A DNA stretch of 64,000 bases from Pseudomonas sp. N3-W (GTDB lineage: Bacteria > Pseudomonadota > Gammaproteobacteria > Pseudomonadales > Pseudomonadaceae), in contig NZ_CP103965.1 in assembly GCF_024970185.1 (NCBI RefSeq), forward strand, positions 306,001 to 370,000, written 5' to 3'. How positions within the stretch are numbered: the stretch's first letter is position 1; every line of letters starts with the position of its first letter. Position numbers and translations under genes: made by a program. The notes beneath the pieces were generated by a model that worked only from the letters and a program-made list of their open reading frames with translations, did not search any database and was not told the DNA's origin. Shown one piece after another: positions 1 to 9,187 of the stretch.

Positions 1-681
1 CTGGCCCCAGACGAAAATCGCATCGGCGTGTTCGAAGTCGTCGAAGGTCACGGTGCCTTTGCCAACGCCAACACTTTGCGCCAACGCCACACCGCTAGCC
101 TCGTGGCACATGTTCGAACAGTCGGGGAAGTTGTTGGTGCCGTAGGCACGCACGAACAATTGATACAGGTACGCCGCTTCGTTGCTGGCGCGGCCCGAGG
201 TATAGAACTCGGCCTGATCCGGGCTCGACAGCCCTTGCAGGTGCTTGCCGATCAGGGCGAATGCCGCCTCCCAACTGATCGGCTTGTAGCGATCGGTTTC
301 GGCGTCATAGCTCATTGGCTCGGTCAGACGGCCTTGATACTCCAGCCAGTAATCGCTCTGTTCCAGCAAGGAGGTGACGCTGTGTTTGGCGAAGAAAGCG
401 CCATCGACACGGCGTTTGGTCGCTTCCCAGTTCACCGCCTTGGCGCCATTCTCGCAGAACTTCACCATGCCGCTTTCCGGCGAATCACCCCAGGCGCAAC
501 CCGGGCAGTCGAAGCCGCCGTTCTGGTTGGTCTTGAGCATCATGCGCAAGTTTTTCAGCGCGTTGTCGCTGGTCAACCAGGCCTGGGCAACGCTGATCAG
601 CGCGCCCCAGCCACCGGCAGCACCCTTGTAGGGCTTGTAACGCGGGGTTGGTTTCTGGTCGGCTTGATGATGTTGGCTCAC
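1..681 (-). CDS. FdhF/YdeP-family molybdopterin oxidoreductase, 5' part (partial)
   Basis: N-terminal 227 residues of a formate-dehydrogenase-like enzyme that uses molybdopterin guanine dinucleotide; the rest lies beyond the left edge. Read on the minus strand it begins V(M)SQHHQADQKPTPRYK and contains a CPGCAWGD segment near residue 45 and the runs DRYKPISWEAAF and GRASNEAAYLYQLF, typical of the YdeP-like branch of the family. The chosen start is a GTG whose last two bases are part of the fdhD stop codon (GTGA overlap), so translation is probably coupled to fdhD. Family assignment is from recognised sequence; the physiological substrate is unknown. Confidence 0.85.
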   Translation of the reverse strand, partial: MSQHHQADQKPTPRYKPYKGAAGGWGALISVAQAWLTSDNALKNLRMMLKTNQNGGFDCPGCAWGDSPESGMVKFCENGAKAVNWEATKRRVDGAFFAKHSVTSLLEQSDYWLEYQGRLTEPMSYDAETDRYKPISWEAAFALIGKHLQGLSSPDQAEFYTSGRASNEAAYLYQLFVRAYGTNNFPDCSNMCHEASGVALAQSVGVGKGTVTFDDFEHADAIFVWGQ

Positions 682-1517
682 GCTTGGTTCTCCATCGCAG
701 GGCTGTAGACCCGCGGCGCATTCTTCTGCGGCAGGTGGATGAGATTGAGGTTGTGGCGGCGGGCCCATTGCACGGCAAGACCGGTGGGCGACGACAGGCT
801 GACGAGGGTTTGAATCCCGGCGCGCAGCACTTTCTGGATCAGTTCGAGGCTGCAACGGCTGGTGACAATTGCCAGGCCGCCGGCAGTCGAGATGTTCTGG
901 CGGATCAGGCCGCCGATCAGTTTGTCGAGGGCGTTATGCCGGCCAATGTCTTCGCGGCCCAGCAGCAGTTCGCCCTGGCCGTTCATGAACACCGCCGCGT
1001 GCACGGCGCCGCAATGCTGGCCCAGCGGCTGAAACGCGCCGATACGCTGGCGCAGACCGTCGAGCCATTCGGCAGGCGGCAAAGGCGCGCCAGGGAGCAC
1101 CTTGAGGTCGGGCAGCGCCTGTTCGACCGCTTCCACGCCGCACAGCCCGCAACCGCTGGTGCCGGCCAGTTGCCGACGTTGCTGCTTGAGGTTCCAGAAG
1201 GCGCGGTTGGCGATGGTCACTTGCGCGTATTGCGCCGAACCCGAGCCGCTGAGTTGCAGGTCATAGATGTCAGCAGCGTCTTCGATGATGCCGCTGCCCA
1301 GGCTGAAGCCGACGATAAAGTCTTCCAGATCCGTCGGCGTCACCAGCATCACGGCTTGGCTGATGCCGTTATAGGCAATCGCCAATGCCACTTCTTCAGC
1401 CAGCGCGGTGCTGTCCGTTTCGGTGTATTGCAGATTACTGAAACTGTAGGTCTGGCTGGCGGCGGGCGCGGGCGTTTCGAGGGCGGGCGCCGCGCAGGCT
1501 GGGCGCTTGGCGTTCAT
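678..1517 (-). CDS. fdhD: FdhD, sulfurtransferase for formate dehydrogenase maturation
   Basis: 279 residues, the usual length. FdhD moves sulfur from the IscS cysteine desulfurase to the molybdenum cofactor of formate dehydrogenases, in the cytoplasm. The CGLCG motif (Cys123 and Cys126) is the conserved sulfur-relay pair, and the C-terminal half has the family's GREDIGRHNALDKLIGG and TSRCSLELIQK segments. It lies directly upstream of the molybdoenzyme gene and overlaps its start, which fits a dedicated maturation role. The N-terminal 20 residues are Ala/Pro-rich and probably unstructured. Confidence 0.95.
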   Translation of the reverse strand: MNAKRPACAAPALETPAPAASQTYSFSNLQYTETDSTALAEEVALAIAYNGISQAVMLVTPTDLEDFIVGFSLGSGIIEDAADIYDLQLSGSGSAQYAQVTIANRAFWNLKQQRRQLAGTSGCGLCGVEAVEQALPDLKVLPGAPLPPAEWLDGLRQRIGAFQPLGQHCGAVHAAVFMNGQGELLLGREDIGRHNALDKLIGGLIRQNISTAGGLAIVTSRCSLELIQKVLRAGIQTLVSLSSPTGLAVQWARRHNLNLIHLPQKNAPRVYSPAMENQA

Positions 1518-1612
1518 GGGGGCATCACCGACGGTTTGGTCAGTTCTAAGCCTAGGCGCGGCAGGTTGTCTCGTCTAATCGCTAATACTGATCTACCGAT
1601 AGATGCCGTCGA

Positions 1613-2500
1613 TCAAGGTCCTGTCAGCGATTTCTGATAAATCGCGAAGCAGGCTTCCGCCAAGGCCGAACGCGGGGCGCTGCGGCGCATGATCAGTCCC
1701 AGCCGGCCAAGGGTCTGGGCATTTTCGATGGGTTGCAGGCGCAGGTGGTCGGTGAGATTTTCCAGGCCTCCGTCCAGCGGCATCACCGCGCAGCAAAAGC
1801 CGCCGTGCACGGCTTGTAACAATTGATGGACAGCATCGGTTTGCAGCAGCGGCTGCGGGATCAGGCCTCGGCTGTGGAAGTTATGATCGATGGATTGGCG
1901 AAAATGCATGCCGCTGGTGAGCATGCCCAACGGCAGTTCGATCAATGACTCCCAGCTCAGCGGCGCCTCGCCGAAACTGAAAAAACGCTGATCGTAGAGC
2001 AGGCCCATGCGGGTTTCGCTGAAGGCCAGCGAGTCGAAACGTTCGCCGTCGAGGCGCTCCAGGTAAGACACGCCAAGGTCGAGTCGATTGTTCGCCAGCT
2101 GTTCGAGGATCTGCTCGGAGCTCAGCGCCGAGAGTTCGAAGCGCAGATTCGGGTGTTCGATGTGCAGGCGTTGCATCAGCGGCAGCGGATCGAAGCTCGA
2201 CAGCGGCACCACGCCCAGGCGCAACGTACCCACCAGATTGCCGCGACAGGCTGCGGCCTCGGCCTGCAAGCCGTCGTAAGCGGCCAATACCGTGCGAGCC
2301 CAGGCCAGCACCCGTTCGCCGGGCGCGGTAAAGCCTTCAAAACGCTGGCCACGATTGACCAGCGGCAACTCCAGCTCTTCTTCCAGGCTGCGCAAACGCA
2401 TCGACAGGGTCGGCTGGGTGATGTGGCAGCGGGCAGCGGCCTGGCCGAAGTGCCGGGTTTCGTCGAGGGCGATGAGGAATTTGAGCTGCTTGATGTCCAT
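1613..2500 (-). CDS. LysR-family transcriptional regulator
   Basis: 295 residues with an N-terminal winged helix-turn-helix (HFGQAAARCHITQPTLSMRLRSLEEEL, residues about 17-40) and a LysR substrate-binding domain from about residue 90. It lies upstream of fdhD in the same direction, with about 95 bases between them, and divergent from the lysM gene. Regulation of the fdhD/molybdoenzyme pair is plausible from position only; the effector is unknown. Confidence 0.9.
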   Translation of the reverse strand: MDIKQLKFLIALDETRHFGQAAARCHITQPTLSMRLRSLEEELELPLVNRGQRFEGFTAPGERVLAWARTVLAAYDGLQAEAAACRGNLVGTLRLGVVPLSSFDPLPLMQRLHIEHPNLRFELSALSSEQILEQLANNRLDLGVSYLERLDGERFDSLAFSETRMGLLYDQRFFSFGEAPLSWESLIELPLGMLTSGMHFRQSIDHNFHSRGLIPQPLLQTDAVHQLLQAVHGGFCCAVMPLDGGLENLTDHLRLQPIENAQTLGRLGLIMRRSAPRSALAEACFAIYQKSLTGP

Positions 2501-2637
2501 CTTCGCTCCAGGGCGCGGGCAGGGTTTGCGATTCTAGCGCTTGCGAGGGGGTGGGGTCATTGGTCGGCTGGGAACCGCAGTGGGAGAGGCTGGTCTAGTC
2601 TTTTGCGTCTGGACCCTTATCCCATGGAGAGAAAACG

Positions 2638-3087
2638 ATGAGCCTTTTCAGCTTTTTGAAAGATGCCGGTGAAAAAATCCTTGGTGCGCTGACGCCGGAC
2701 AAGGCCCAAGCCAACAGTGAGGCGTTGACCAGGCATGTGAAGGATGCACTGACGGGAATCGACACGTCGAAAATCCAGGTGAAAGTCGAAGGCGATAAAG
2801 TGATCGCCAGCGGCGAAGCCAAATCCCAGGAAGAGAAAGAAAAAATTCTCCTGTCGCTGGGCAACGTGGCCGGTGTCAGTGGTGTTGAAGACCAGATTAC
2901 CGTGACCGGGCCGGTCGTCGTGGCGGCGAAGTTCGTGGTGGTGGAGAAGGGCGACACGCTTAGCGCGATTTCCCTGCGCGTGTATGGCGATGCCAATAAG
3001 TATCAAAAAATCTTCGAGGCCAACAAGCCGATGCTCAAGGATGTGAACAAGATCTATCCGGGGCAGTCGTTGCGCATTCCTGAGTAA
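2638..3087 (+). CDS. lysM: BON-LysM protein, Kbp/YgaU-like
   Basis: 149 residues: an N-terminal BON domain (about 25-90) followed by a LysM domain (about 97-147, FVVVEKGDTLSAISLRVYGD ... IYPGQSLRIPE). The length and two-domain order match E. coli Kbp (YgaU), a potassium-binding protein, and pseudomonad proteins annotated LysM. No signal peptide is visible. The start follows GGAGAGAAAACG, a good ribosome site. It is transcribed alone and is followed by paired REP repeats. Confidence 0.9.
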   Translation: MSLFSFLKDAGEKILGALTPDKAQANSEALTRHVKDALTGIDTSKIQVKVEGDKVIASGEAKSQEEKEKILLSLGNVAGVSGVEDQITVTGPVVVAAKFVVVEKGDTLSAISLRVYGDANKYQKIFEANKPMLKDVNKIYPGQSLRIPE

Positions 3088-3094
3088 TCCTCAA

Positions 3095-3195
3095 GATCGC
3101 TTTCGCGAGCAGGCTCGCTCCCACATTGGATCTTGGGTGAACATGTCATTTGTGCACAACCTGATCTGTGTGGGAGCGAGCTTGCTCGCGAAGCA
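3095..3195. repeat. REP pair (REPIN)
   Basis: Two inverted copies of the Pseudomonas REP core (CGAGCAGGCTCGCTCCCACA and its complement TGTGGGAGCGAGCTTGCTCG) lie head to head about 45 bases apart just downstream of lysM and at the 3' end of yrfG. They can form a hairpin in RNA from either side. Confidence 0.85.
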
Positions 3196-3207
3196 GACGG
3201 CCCGGTC

Positions 3208-3870
3208 TCAAAGCCCTGCAACAAGCTCGCGATAATCCCCCACCGCCGCAAATTCAGCCGTGTCTTTCGGCCCTTTGCGGCTGTCCGGCTCACTCACTGC
3301 CAACAGATGCGCCACCCCAAAGTCCCGAGCGCTGCGCAAAATCGGCAGCGTATCGTCGATAAACAGGCTACGTGCCGGGTCGAAACCGATGTCTGCCTGC
3401 AAGGCGTCCCAGAACTGCGGGTTTTCCTTGGCGAAACCGTAATCGTGGGAGCTGATCAAACGCTCGAAGTACGGCGCCAGTTCAATCCGCTCCAGTTTCA
3501 ATGACAGTGAATCGCGGTGCGCATTGGTGATCATGATCACCCGTTTTCCGGCCTGTTTGATCGCTGCCAGAAAGGTGTCCGCATCCGGGCGCAGGGCGAT
3601 CAGATGGGCGGTTTCCAGTTTCAGCTCGCGCACCGGCAATTTCAGCTCGGCGCTCCAGAAGTCCAGGCAATACCACTGCAACTGACCGGCGTTGCGTTCG
3701 AACAGCGGCTGCAACTCCAGCTCGGCCATGGCCCGGCTCACACCGTGCAGTTCGGCATAGCGCTGGGGCAGGTGCTCCATCCAGAAATGGTTGTCGTAGT
3801 GCAGGTCCAGCAGGGTGCCGTCCATGTCCAGCAGTACGGTGTCGATGTCGGACCAGGGTAATGAGGGCAT
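3208..3870 (-). CDS. yrfG: GMP/IMP nucleotidase YrfG (HAD superfamily)
   Basis: 220 residues from the start MPSLPWSDIDTVLLDMDGTL, preferred over an upstream Met because it gives the family's usual length. HAD motifs: DMDGT (nucleophile Asp), ITNAHRDS (motif II Ser/Thr), a Lys in FAKENPQFW, and FIDDTLP (motif IV acidic pair). Homologues dephosphorylate GMP and IMP. It is divergent from nudE, leaving about 90 bases for two promoters. A REP pair follows its stop. Confidence 0.9.
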   Translation of the reverse strand: MPSLPWSDIDTVLLDMDGTLLDLHYDNHFWMEHLPQRYAELHGVSRAMAELELQPLFERNAGQLQWYCLDFWSAELKLPVRELKLETAHLIALRPDADTFLAAIKQAGKRVIMITNAHRDSLSLKLERIELAPYFERLISSHDYGFAKENPQFWDALQADIGFDPARSLFIDDTLPILRSARDFGVAHLLAVSEPDSRKGPKDTAEFAAVGDYRELVAGL

Positions 3871-3959
3871 GGCAAACGTCTCGAACGGTAGAAAGATATC
3901 CGACATAAACAATCGGGAAAGCCGCGTTATAGTAGCGCGTTCACGCCAAGGAGCTTTGC

Positions 3960-4526
3960 ATGCGCCAGAAACCCACCGTACTTGCCCGCGAGATTGTCGC
4001 CACCAGCCGCCTGTTCTGCGTCGAAGAGCTGAAATTGCGCTTTTCCAATGGCGTGGAGCGTACCTACGAGCGCCTGGTCGGCAAGGGCGCCGGGTATGGC
4101 GCGGTGATGATCGTGGCGATGCTCGATGCCGAGCATGCGGTGCTGGTGGAAGAATATTGCGGCGGCACCGATGAATACGAATTGTCCCTGCCCAAAGGCT
4201 TGATCGAGCCGGGCGAGGATGTGCTGGCGGCCGCCGAACGCGAACTCAAGGAAGAGGCTGGCTATGGCGCGCGGCAGTTGGAGCATCTGACCGAACTGTC
4301 GTTGTCCCCCGGCTACATGAGCCAGAAGATCCAGGTGGTATTGGCCACTGATCTTTACGAAGAAAGCCTGGAGGGCGACGAGCCGGAGCCGATGGGCGTG
4401 GACAAGGTCAACCTGCACGAATTGTCAGGCCTTGCGCAAAACCCGCAATTCACCGAGGGCCGTGCCTTGGCGGCGCTGTACCTGGCCCGTGACTTGTTGA
4501 CCCAGCGCGGGGTGTTCCTGCCATGA
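3960..4526 (+). CDS. nudE: ADP compounds hydrolase NudE (Nudix)
   Basis: 188 residues. The Nudix box is complete: GLIEPGEDVLAAAERELKEE followed by AG fits GX5EX7REUXEEXGU. NudE hydrolyses ADP-ribose, Ap3A and NADH to AMP plus a second phosphate product. Its stop overlaps the cysQ start by four bases (ATGA), so the pair form an operon that handles adenosine nucleotides. Confidence 0.93.
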   Translation: MRQKPTVLAREIVATSRLFCVEELKLRFSNGVERTYERLVGKGAGYGAVMIVAMLDAEHAVLVEEYCGGTDEYELSLPKGLIEPGEDVLAAAERELKEEAGYGARQLEHLTELSLSPGYMSQKIQVVLATDLYEESLEGDEPEPMGVDKVNLHELSGLAQNPQFTEGRALAALYLARDLLTQRGVFLP

Positions 4527-5350
4527 CTTTTTCTCATCCGTTGATGGCGCCCGTGGTTGAGCTGGCATTGAAGGCCGGCGAAGCGATCCTGCCGTTCTGG
4601 CGTGCCGATGTGGCGGTGACGGCCAAATCCGATGATTCGCCGGTCACAGCCGCCGATATCGCCGCGCACCATGTCATCGTCGACGGGCTCAAGGCGCTGG
4701 ACCCGAACATTGCGGTGCTGTCCGAAGAGGACGCCGATATCCCCCAGAGCGTACGCGCCGGGTGGCAGCGCTGGTGGCTGGTGGACCCGCTGGACGGGAC
4801 CAAGGAATTCATTTGCGGCAGTGAAGAATTCACCGTCAACATCGCGTTGATCGAGCAGGGCCGTGTGGTGTTTGGCGTGGTGTCGATGCCGACCAGCGGG
4901 CGTTTTTATGTCGGTGGCGCCGGGTTGGGTGCATGGCGCGGCGACACAGGTGCCGAGCCGTTGCCGATCCAGGTTCGTGACGTGGTGCCCGCTGGTGAGG
5001 CGTTCACCGTGGTTGCCAGTCGTCGGCATTCGAGCCCGGAGCAGGAGCGATTGCTGGCGGGGTTGAGTGAACGACTGGGTGAGCTGCAGTTGGCCAATGT
5101 CGGCAGTTCGTTGAAATTCTGTTTACTGGCCGAAGGGGTGGCGGATTGTTATCCGCGTCTGGCGCCGACTTCGCAATGGGACACGGCGGCGGCGCAAGGG
5201 GTGCTGGAAGGGGCGGGCGGTGAGGTGCTGGATTTGAGCGGTGCGCCGTTCTGTTATCCGGCGCGGGAATCGCTGTTGAACGAGTTCTTCCTGGCGCTGC
5301 CGGCGAAGGCGGCGTGGCGGCAGAGGCTGCTGGAACTCGCCCGTTCCTGA
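4523..5350 (+). CDS. cysQ: 3'(2'),5'-bisphosphate nucleotidase CysQ
   Basis: 275 residues of the inositol monophosphatase fold. Metal-binding motifs are visible: DDSPVTAADIAAH, LSEEDADIP and WWLVDPLDGTKEFI. The enzyme removes the 3'-phosphate of PAP, a by-product of PAPS reduction in sulfate assimilation. It overlaps nudE by ATGA and is followed by a REP pair. Confidence 0.93.
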   Translation: MTFSHPLMAPVVELALKAGEAILPFWRADVAVTAKSDDSPVTAADIAAHHVIVDGLKALDPNIAVLSEEDADIPQSVRAGWQRWWLVDPLDGTKEFICGSEEFTVNIALIEQGRVVFGVVSMPTSGRFYVGGAGLGAWRGDTGAEPLPIQVRDVVPAGEAFTVVASRRHSSPEQERLLAGLSERLGELQLANVGSSLKFCLLAEGVADCYPRLAPTSQWDTAAAQGVLEGAGGEVLDLSGAPFCYPARESLLNEFFLALPAKAAWRQRLLELARS

Positions 5351-5392
5351 GTAGGCGAGCTGGCTTGCCCCAATGTCAGTCAGTTAAGCGAA

Positions 5393-5490
5393 TCCTTGTG
5401 GGAGAGAGCCTGCTCGCGAAGGCGGTTTATCAGCCAATATTGATTCGACGGACACTGCCTCTTAGCGAGCAGGCTCGCTCCCACAGGTTT
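5393..5490. repeat. REP pair (REPIN)
   Basis: Two inverted REP cores (GTGGGAGAGAGCCTGCTCGC and GCGAGCAGGCTCGCTCCCAC) enclose a spacer with TTATCAGCC...ATTGATTCGACGGA. Nearly the same spacer occurs in the REP pair at about 15.93-16.02 kb, and a degenerate form at about 13.2 kb, so the whole pair is the mobile unit. Confidence 0.85.
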
Positions 5491-5507
5491 CGCATTTGCC
5501 TGATATT

Positions 5508-5963
5508 TTATCGGTGCAACACATACTGCCCGGTAAACGTCACCGCATCGTCCTCACTCCCCACATTCACAATCCGTGAATGCAGCGTCAGCCGCGCCCG
5601 GCCATAGCGCTCGTACATCGCCAGAAACTTCTTCCACACCGCCCCGCTCGGCGCCTGGCAAATTGCCGTGGCGTCGGTGGTGACTGGCAGCGGGTAGCTG
5701 ATCTGCCCTTCCTGAATAACGATGTGCCCGTCTTCAATCCCTTCTTCACGCAGGCGCAAATGCAGCCAGCCCCAGCCCGCCAGCACGGCGCCGCAATACA
5801 GGCTGCCGCCGAACATGGTGCTTTTGTGATTGACGTTAACGTCCAGCGGCAAGTGCAGGCGCAGTTGCTGGTCGTGCCAGTCGAGGACCTTGAGGCCCAT
5901 GTCCCGCGTCAACGGGATGTCGTGGTGCAGGATTGATTCCAGGTAACGACTGTCGCGATTCAT
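5508..5963 (-). CDS. YiiD C-terminal-type thioesterase-fold protein
   Basis: 151 residues with a hot-dog-like pattern: a central helix region with NVNHKSTMFGGSLYCGAVLAGWGWLHLRL, then strands ending in RLTLHSRIVNVGSEDDAVTFTGQYVL. This matches the putative thioesterase domain at the C terminus of E. coli YiiD. The substrate is unknown. It lies 20 bases downstream of the dctD-like gene on the same strand and may share its transcript. Confidence 0.75.
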   Translation of the reverse strand: MNRDSRYLESILHHDIPLTRDMGLKVLDWHDQQLRLHLPLDVNVNHKSTMFGGSLYCGAVLAGWGWLHLRLREEGIEDGHIVIQEGQISYPLPVTTDATAICQAPSGAVWKKFLAMYERYGRARLTLHSRIVNVGSEDDAVTFTGQYVLHR

Positions 5964-5984
5964 GCATGGCCTCTGCGGTTGGAT

Positions 5985-7379
5985 TCAATCAAGGTCGTCG
6001 GCGGGGCTGCTGGCGCCGCCGTCGGCGAAGTTCAGCCCGTGTTTGCGCAGTTTGTCGTGCAAGGTCTTGCGCGGGATACCGAGGGCTTCGGCGAGGCTGC
6101 GCACCGAGCTGTGTGAGCGCGCCAGCTCGGCGGCGATCAAGGTTTTCTCGAAGTTTTCCACCTGCTCGCTGAGCCCGCCGCTGACCACTCCACGGCTCAT
6201 GCCGTTGCTGCCGTCCGGTGCGCTGTTGTCCAGGGCCAGTTCCAGGCCGAGGGCGAAGCGTTCGGCGGCATTTTGCAACTCCCGCACGTTGCCCGGCCAG
6301 CTGTGCCGCAGCAGCAGCGCCCGTTGTCCCGGTTGCAGTTCGTGGGGCGGCAAACCGTGGCGGGCGCTGGCTTCGTCGGCGAAATGCTGGAACAGCATCA
6401 ACGCATCTTCACCGCGCTCACGCAGCGGCGGAATACGCAGCGGCGCGACGTTCAGGCGGTAATACAAATCGGCGCGGAAACGGCCCTGATCGGCGGACTG
6501 GCGCAGGTCTTCCTTGGTGGCGGCGATGATGCGGATGTCCAGCGGGATCAACTGATTGCCGCCCAGGCGCTCGACCACCCGTTCTTGCAACAAGCGCAGC
6601 AGCTTCACCTGAACATCCAGGCTCATGCTTTCGATTTCGTCGAGAAACAGCGTGCCGCCGTTGGCGAACTCGAACTTGCCGATGCGGCGTTTTTGCGCGC
6701 CGGTGAAGGCGCCGGGTTCATGGCCGAACAACTCGCTTTCCACCACCGACTCGGCCAGCGCCCCGGCGTTGATCGCCACGAACGGGCCGTTACGGCGACT
6801 CGACAAATCGTGCAGGGCCCGGGCGACCACTTCTTTGCCAGCGCCGGTTTCACCGAGGATCAGCACATCCGCCTTGGTCGCCGCCAGCGCGCCGATCTGC
6901 TCGCGTAAACGCAACATGGGCGCTGATTGCCCGACCAGCCGGGTACTCAGTTCATTGCGATCGCTCAAGGCCAGACGCAGGCTGCGGTTGTCCAGTACCA
7001 GCCGGCGCAGGGCCAGGGCGCGGCGCACGCTGTCGAGCAGGGCGTCACTGGCGAAAGGTTTTTCCAGAAAGTCATAAGCGCCGGCACGCATGGCTTGCAC
7101 TGCCAAAGGCACATCGCCGTGGCCGGTGATCAGCAACACTGGCAGCTCCGGGTCCTGGGCGTGCAGCTCGTTCAACAGCTCCAGGCCATCCATGCCCGGC
7201 ATGCGGATGTCGCTGACCACCACACCCGGCCAGTCGCGCTCCAGTTGCGCGGCCAGGCCCCTGGCTTCGGCCAGCGGCAGGATTTTCAGGCCGGCGAGGT
7301 CCAGCGTCTGGCTCAGGGCCTGACGCAAGTGGGGATCGTCGTCGATCAACACGACCTGGATGCGGTTATCAATGGTCAT
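5985..7379 (-). CDS. dctD: Sigma-54-dependent response regulator, DctD type
   Basis: 464 residues in three parts: a receiver domain (1-120) with the acidic cluster DDD at 13-15, phospho-acceptor Asp57 (SDIRMPG) and Lys of EKPF near 107; an AAA+ domain (about 145-380) with Walker A GETGAGKE at 176-183 and the sigma-54-contacting GAFTGA loop at 223-228; and a C-terminal Fis-type HTH (SVRSLAEALGIPRKTLHDKLRKHG). It pairs with the upstream sensor kinase, overlapping it by four bases. DctD activates C4-dicarboxylate uptake genes; no dctA or dctPQM is present in this window. Confidence 0.9.
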   Translation of the reverse strand: MTIDNRIQVVLIDDDPHLRQALSQTLDLAGLKILPLAEARGLAAQLERDWPGVVVSDIRMPGMDGLELLNELHAQDPELPVLLITGHGDVPLAVQAMRAGAYDFLEKPFASDALLDSVRRALALRRLVLDNRSLRLALSDRNELSTRLVGQSAPMLRLREQIGALAATKADVLILGETGAGKEVVARALHDLSSRRNGPFVAINAGALAESVVESELFGHEPGAFTGAQKRRIGKFEFANGGTLFLDEIESMSLDVQVKLLRLLQERVVERLGGNQLIPLDIRIIAATKEDLRQSADQGRFRADLYYRLNVAPLRIPPLRERGEDALMLFQHFADEASARHGLPPHELQPGQRALLLRHSWPGNVRELQNAAERFALGLELALDNSAPDGSNGMSRGVVSGGLSEQVENFEKTLIAAELARSHSSVRSLAEALGIPRKTLHDKLRKHGLNFADGGASSPADDLD

Positions 7380-9184
7380 GCACTTCGGTCCTCGGACGGT
7401 TGCAGGCTCACACCCGGTGCGCCGGCGCGCAGCTTCAAAGTAATCAGGGCGCCACCTTCCTTGTGGTTGGCGAACGACAGTTCACCGCCGAAGGCGCGCA
7501 TCAGGGTGTCGCAGATCGCCAATCCCAGGCCAAGACCCTGGGTGCGGGTCTTGGTGGTGTAGAAGGGCTCGCCAGCGCGGCCCAGGGCCTCCATGCAAAA
7601 CCCCGGACCGTTGTCGCGAATGCACAGATTGACGCCCTCGGGGGTGGATTGGGCACTTAACCAGAGTTTGCGCGGCGGGCCTTTTTCAGTCAGCGCGTCG
7701 AGGGCATTGGCCAGCACGTTGCCGAGCACCTGGCGTAGACGGGTTTCCCCGGCTTCGACCCACAAGGTGGCGGCCGGCAAGTCACGGATCAGCTCGACTT
7801 CCATGCTGCGTCGACGTTTGGCCAGCAACGCCAGGGCGTCATCCAGCGCCGGTTGCAGGGCGACGCTTTCCGGCGCATGACGGTCGCGGCGGGCGAAGGC
7901 GCGCAAGTGGGCGATGATCGAGGCCATGCGTCCAGTCAGTTCGCTGATCAGCTTGAGGTTGCCGCGAGCATCGTCGGTGCGTTGATGGTCGAGCAGCACC
8001 TCGGCGTTTTCCGCGTAGCTGCGGATCGCCGCCAGTGGTTGGTTGAGTTCGTGGCTGATGCTCGCCGACATGGTGCCCAGCGCCGAGAGTTTGCCGGCCT
8101 GCACCAGATCGTCTTGCGCCCGGACCAGTTCCTGTTGCGCCTGTTCGCGCTCCAGCACTTCCTGTTTCAGGCGCCGGTTGAGGCCCTCAAGGTCGCTGGT
8201 ACGTTCGGCTACCCGGCCTTCCAGCTCGCGGCGCGCCTTGGCTTCGAAGGCGATGCGCTCCAGATAATGGCGGCGGCGCTGCATCATCAGGCCCAGCAAC
8301 AGCATCAAGACCAGCAACGTCGCACCGCCGATGGCGACCACCGTGCGCACTGGGCGATCGATCAGGGTGCGCGGGGCGAGGATGCTGACGCTCCAGCCGG
8401 TTTCTTCAATCTTTTGTGTCTGGGTCAGCCAGGCCTTGGGGTTGAGCTTCAACGGCTTGGGATCAAGTGTCGGGTATGGCTGAACCGCGGTGATGGCCTT
8501 GTTTTCTGCTTCGCCCAGGGCACGGGTGGCGCGGAAACGCCATTCGGGACGTGAGGTGAGAATGACCACGCCATTGTGGTCGGTCATCAGCAGTTGCTCG
8601 GGGGTTTTGCCCCACAGGCTTTCGGTGTGATCGAGATCGACCTTGACCACCAGCACGCCGATGACTTTTTCGCCATTGCGCACGGCGGCGGCAAAAAAGT
8701 ACCCGCGTTTGGCTGACGTCGTGCCCAGCCCGAAAAAGCGCCCGAGCCGCCCGGCCATCGCCTCACTGAAATACGGTCGGAAGGAAAAATTGCGCCCGAC
8801 GAAGCTGTCCTGTTTGTCCCAATTGGACGCCGCCAGGGTCTTGCCCGTGGTGTCCATCAGGTACATGACCTCGGCGCCGGTCTGGGCGCTGATGTTCTTC
8901 AGCAACCGGTTGGCATTGCCCTGGGTGACGCTGTCATCGGGTGCACCCAGCACCGCGCGCAGGGCCGGCAGGTCGCCAAGGATTTGCGGCAGCACTTCGT
9001 AGCGGTGCAGGGTGCCCAGCAGGTTGGCAACGTACAGATCGAGGGTCTGGCGGTTCTGACCGGCCAGCTCATTGCGATAGTAGCGCTCGGCCAGATGCTC
9101 CAGCGGCCACAGCAACGGCGCCAGGCACAGCGCGAGCAGCGCCAGACTGCGCCAGCGGGGTCTGCGAGGGAGGGAGGGAGTCAT
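7376..9184 (-). CDS. dctB: Sensor histidine kinase, DctB type
   Basis: 602 residues from MTPSLPRRPRWR. A transmembrane helix follows (SLALLALCLAPLLWPL), then a periplasmic double-Cache-like sensor region (about 40-290), a second membrane helix (IGGATLLVLMLLLGLMM), a coiled coil rich in Glu/Gln, the His-containing dimerisation helix (SASISHELNQPLAAIRSYAEN) and an ATP-binding domain (N of NVLANALDAL, DNGPGF, GLGLGLAI). The chosen start touches the end of a 159-base inverted repeat, and no clear ribosome site is visible upstream. A longer reading from 9262 would translate repeat DNA, so I prefer 9184. Confidence 0.88.
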   Translation of the reverse strand: MTPSLPRRPRWRSLALLALCLAPLLWPLEHLAERYYRNELAGQNRQTLDLYVANLLGTLHRYEVLPQILGDLPALRAVLGAPDDSVTQGNANRLLKNISAQTGAEVMYLMDTTGKTLAASNWDKQDSFVGRNFSFRPYFSEAMAGRLGRFFGLGTTSAKRGYFFAAAVRNGEKVIGVLVVKVDLDHTESLWGKTPEQLLMTDHNGVVILTSRPEWRFRATRALGEAENKAITAVQPYPTLDPKPLKLNPKAWLTQTQKIEETGWSVSILAPRTLIDRPVRTVVAIGGATLLVLMLLLGLMMQRRRHYLERIAFEAKARRELEGRVAERTSDLEGLNRRLKQEVLEREQAQQELVRAQDDLVQAGKLSALGTMSASISHELNQPLAAIRSYAENAEVLLDHQRTDDARGNLKLISELTGRMASIIAHLRAFARRDRHAPESVALQPALDDALALLAKRRRSMEVELIRDLPAATLWVEAGETRLRQVLGNVLANALDALTEKGPPRKLWLSAQSTPEGVNLCIRDNGPGFCMEALGRAGEPFYTTKTRTQGLGLGLAICDTLMRAFGGELSFANHKEGGALITLKLRAGAPGVSLQPSEDRSA

Positions 9185-9187
9185 GGG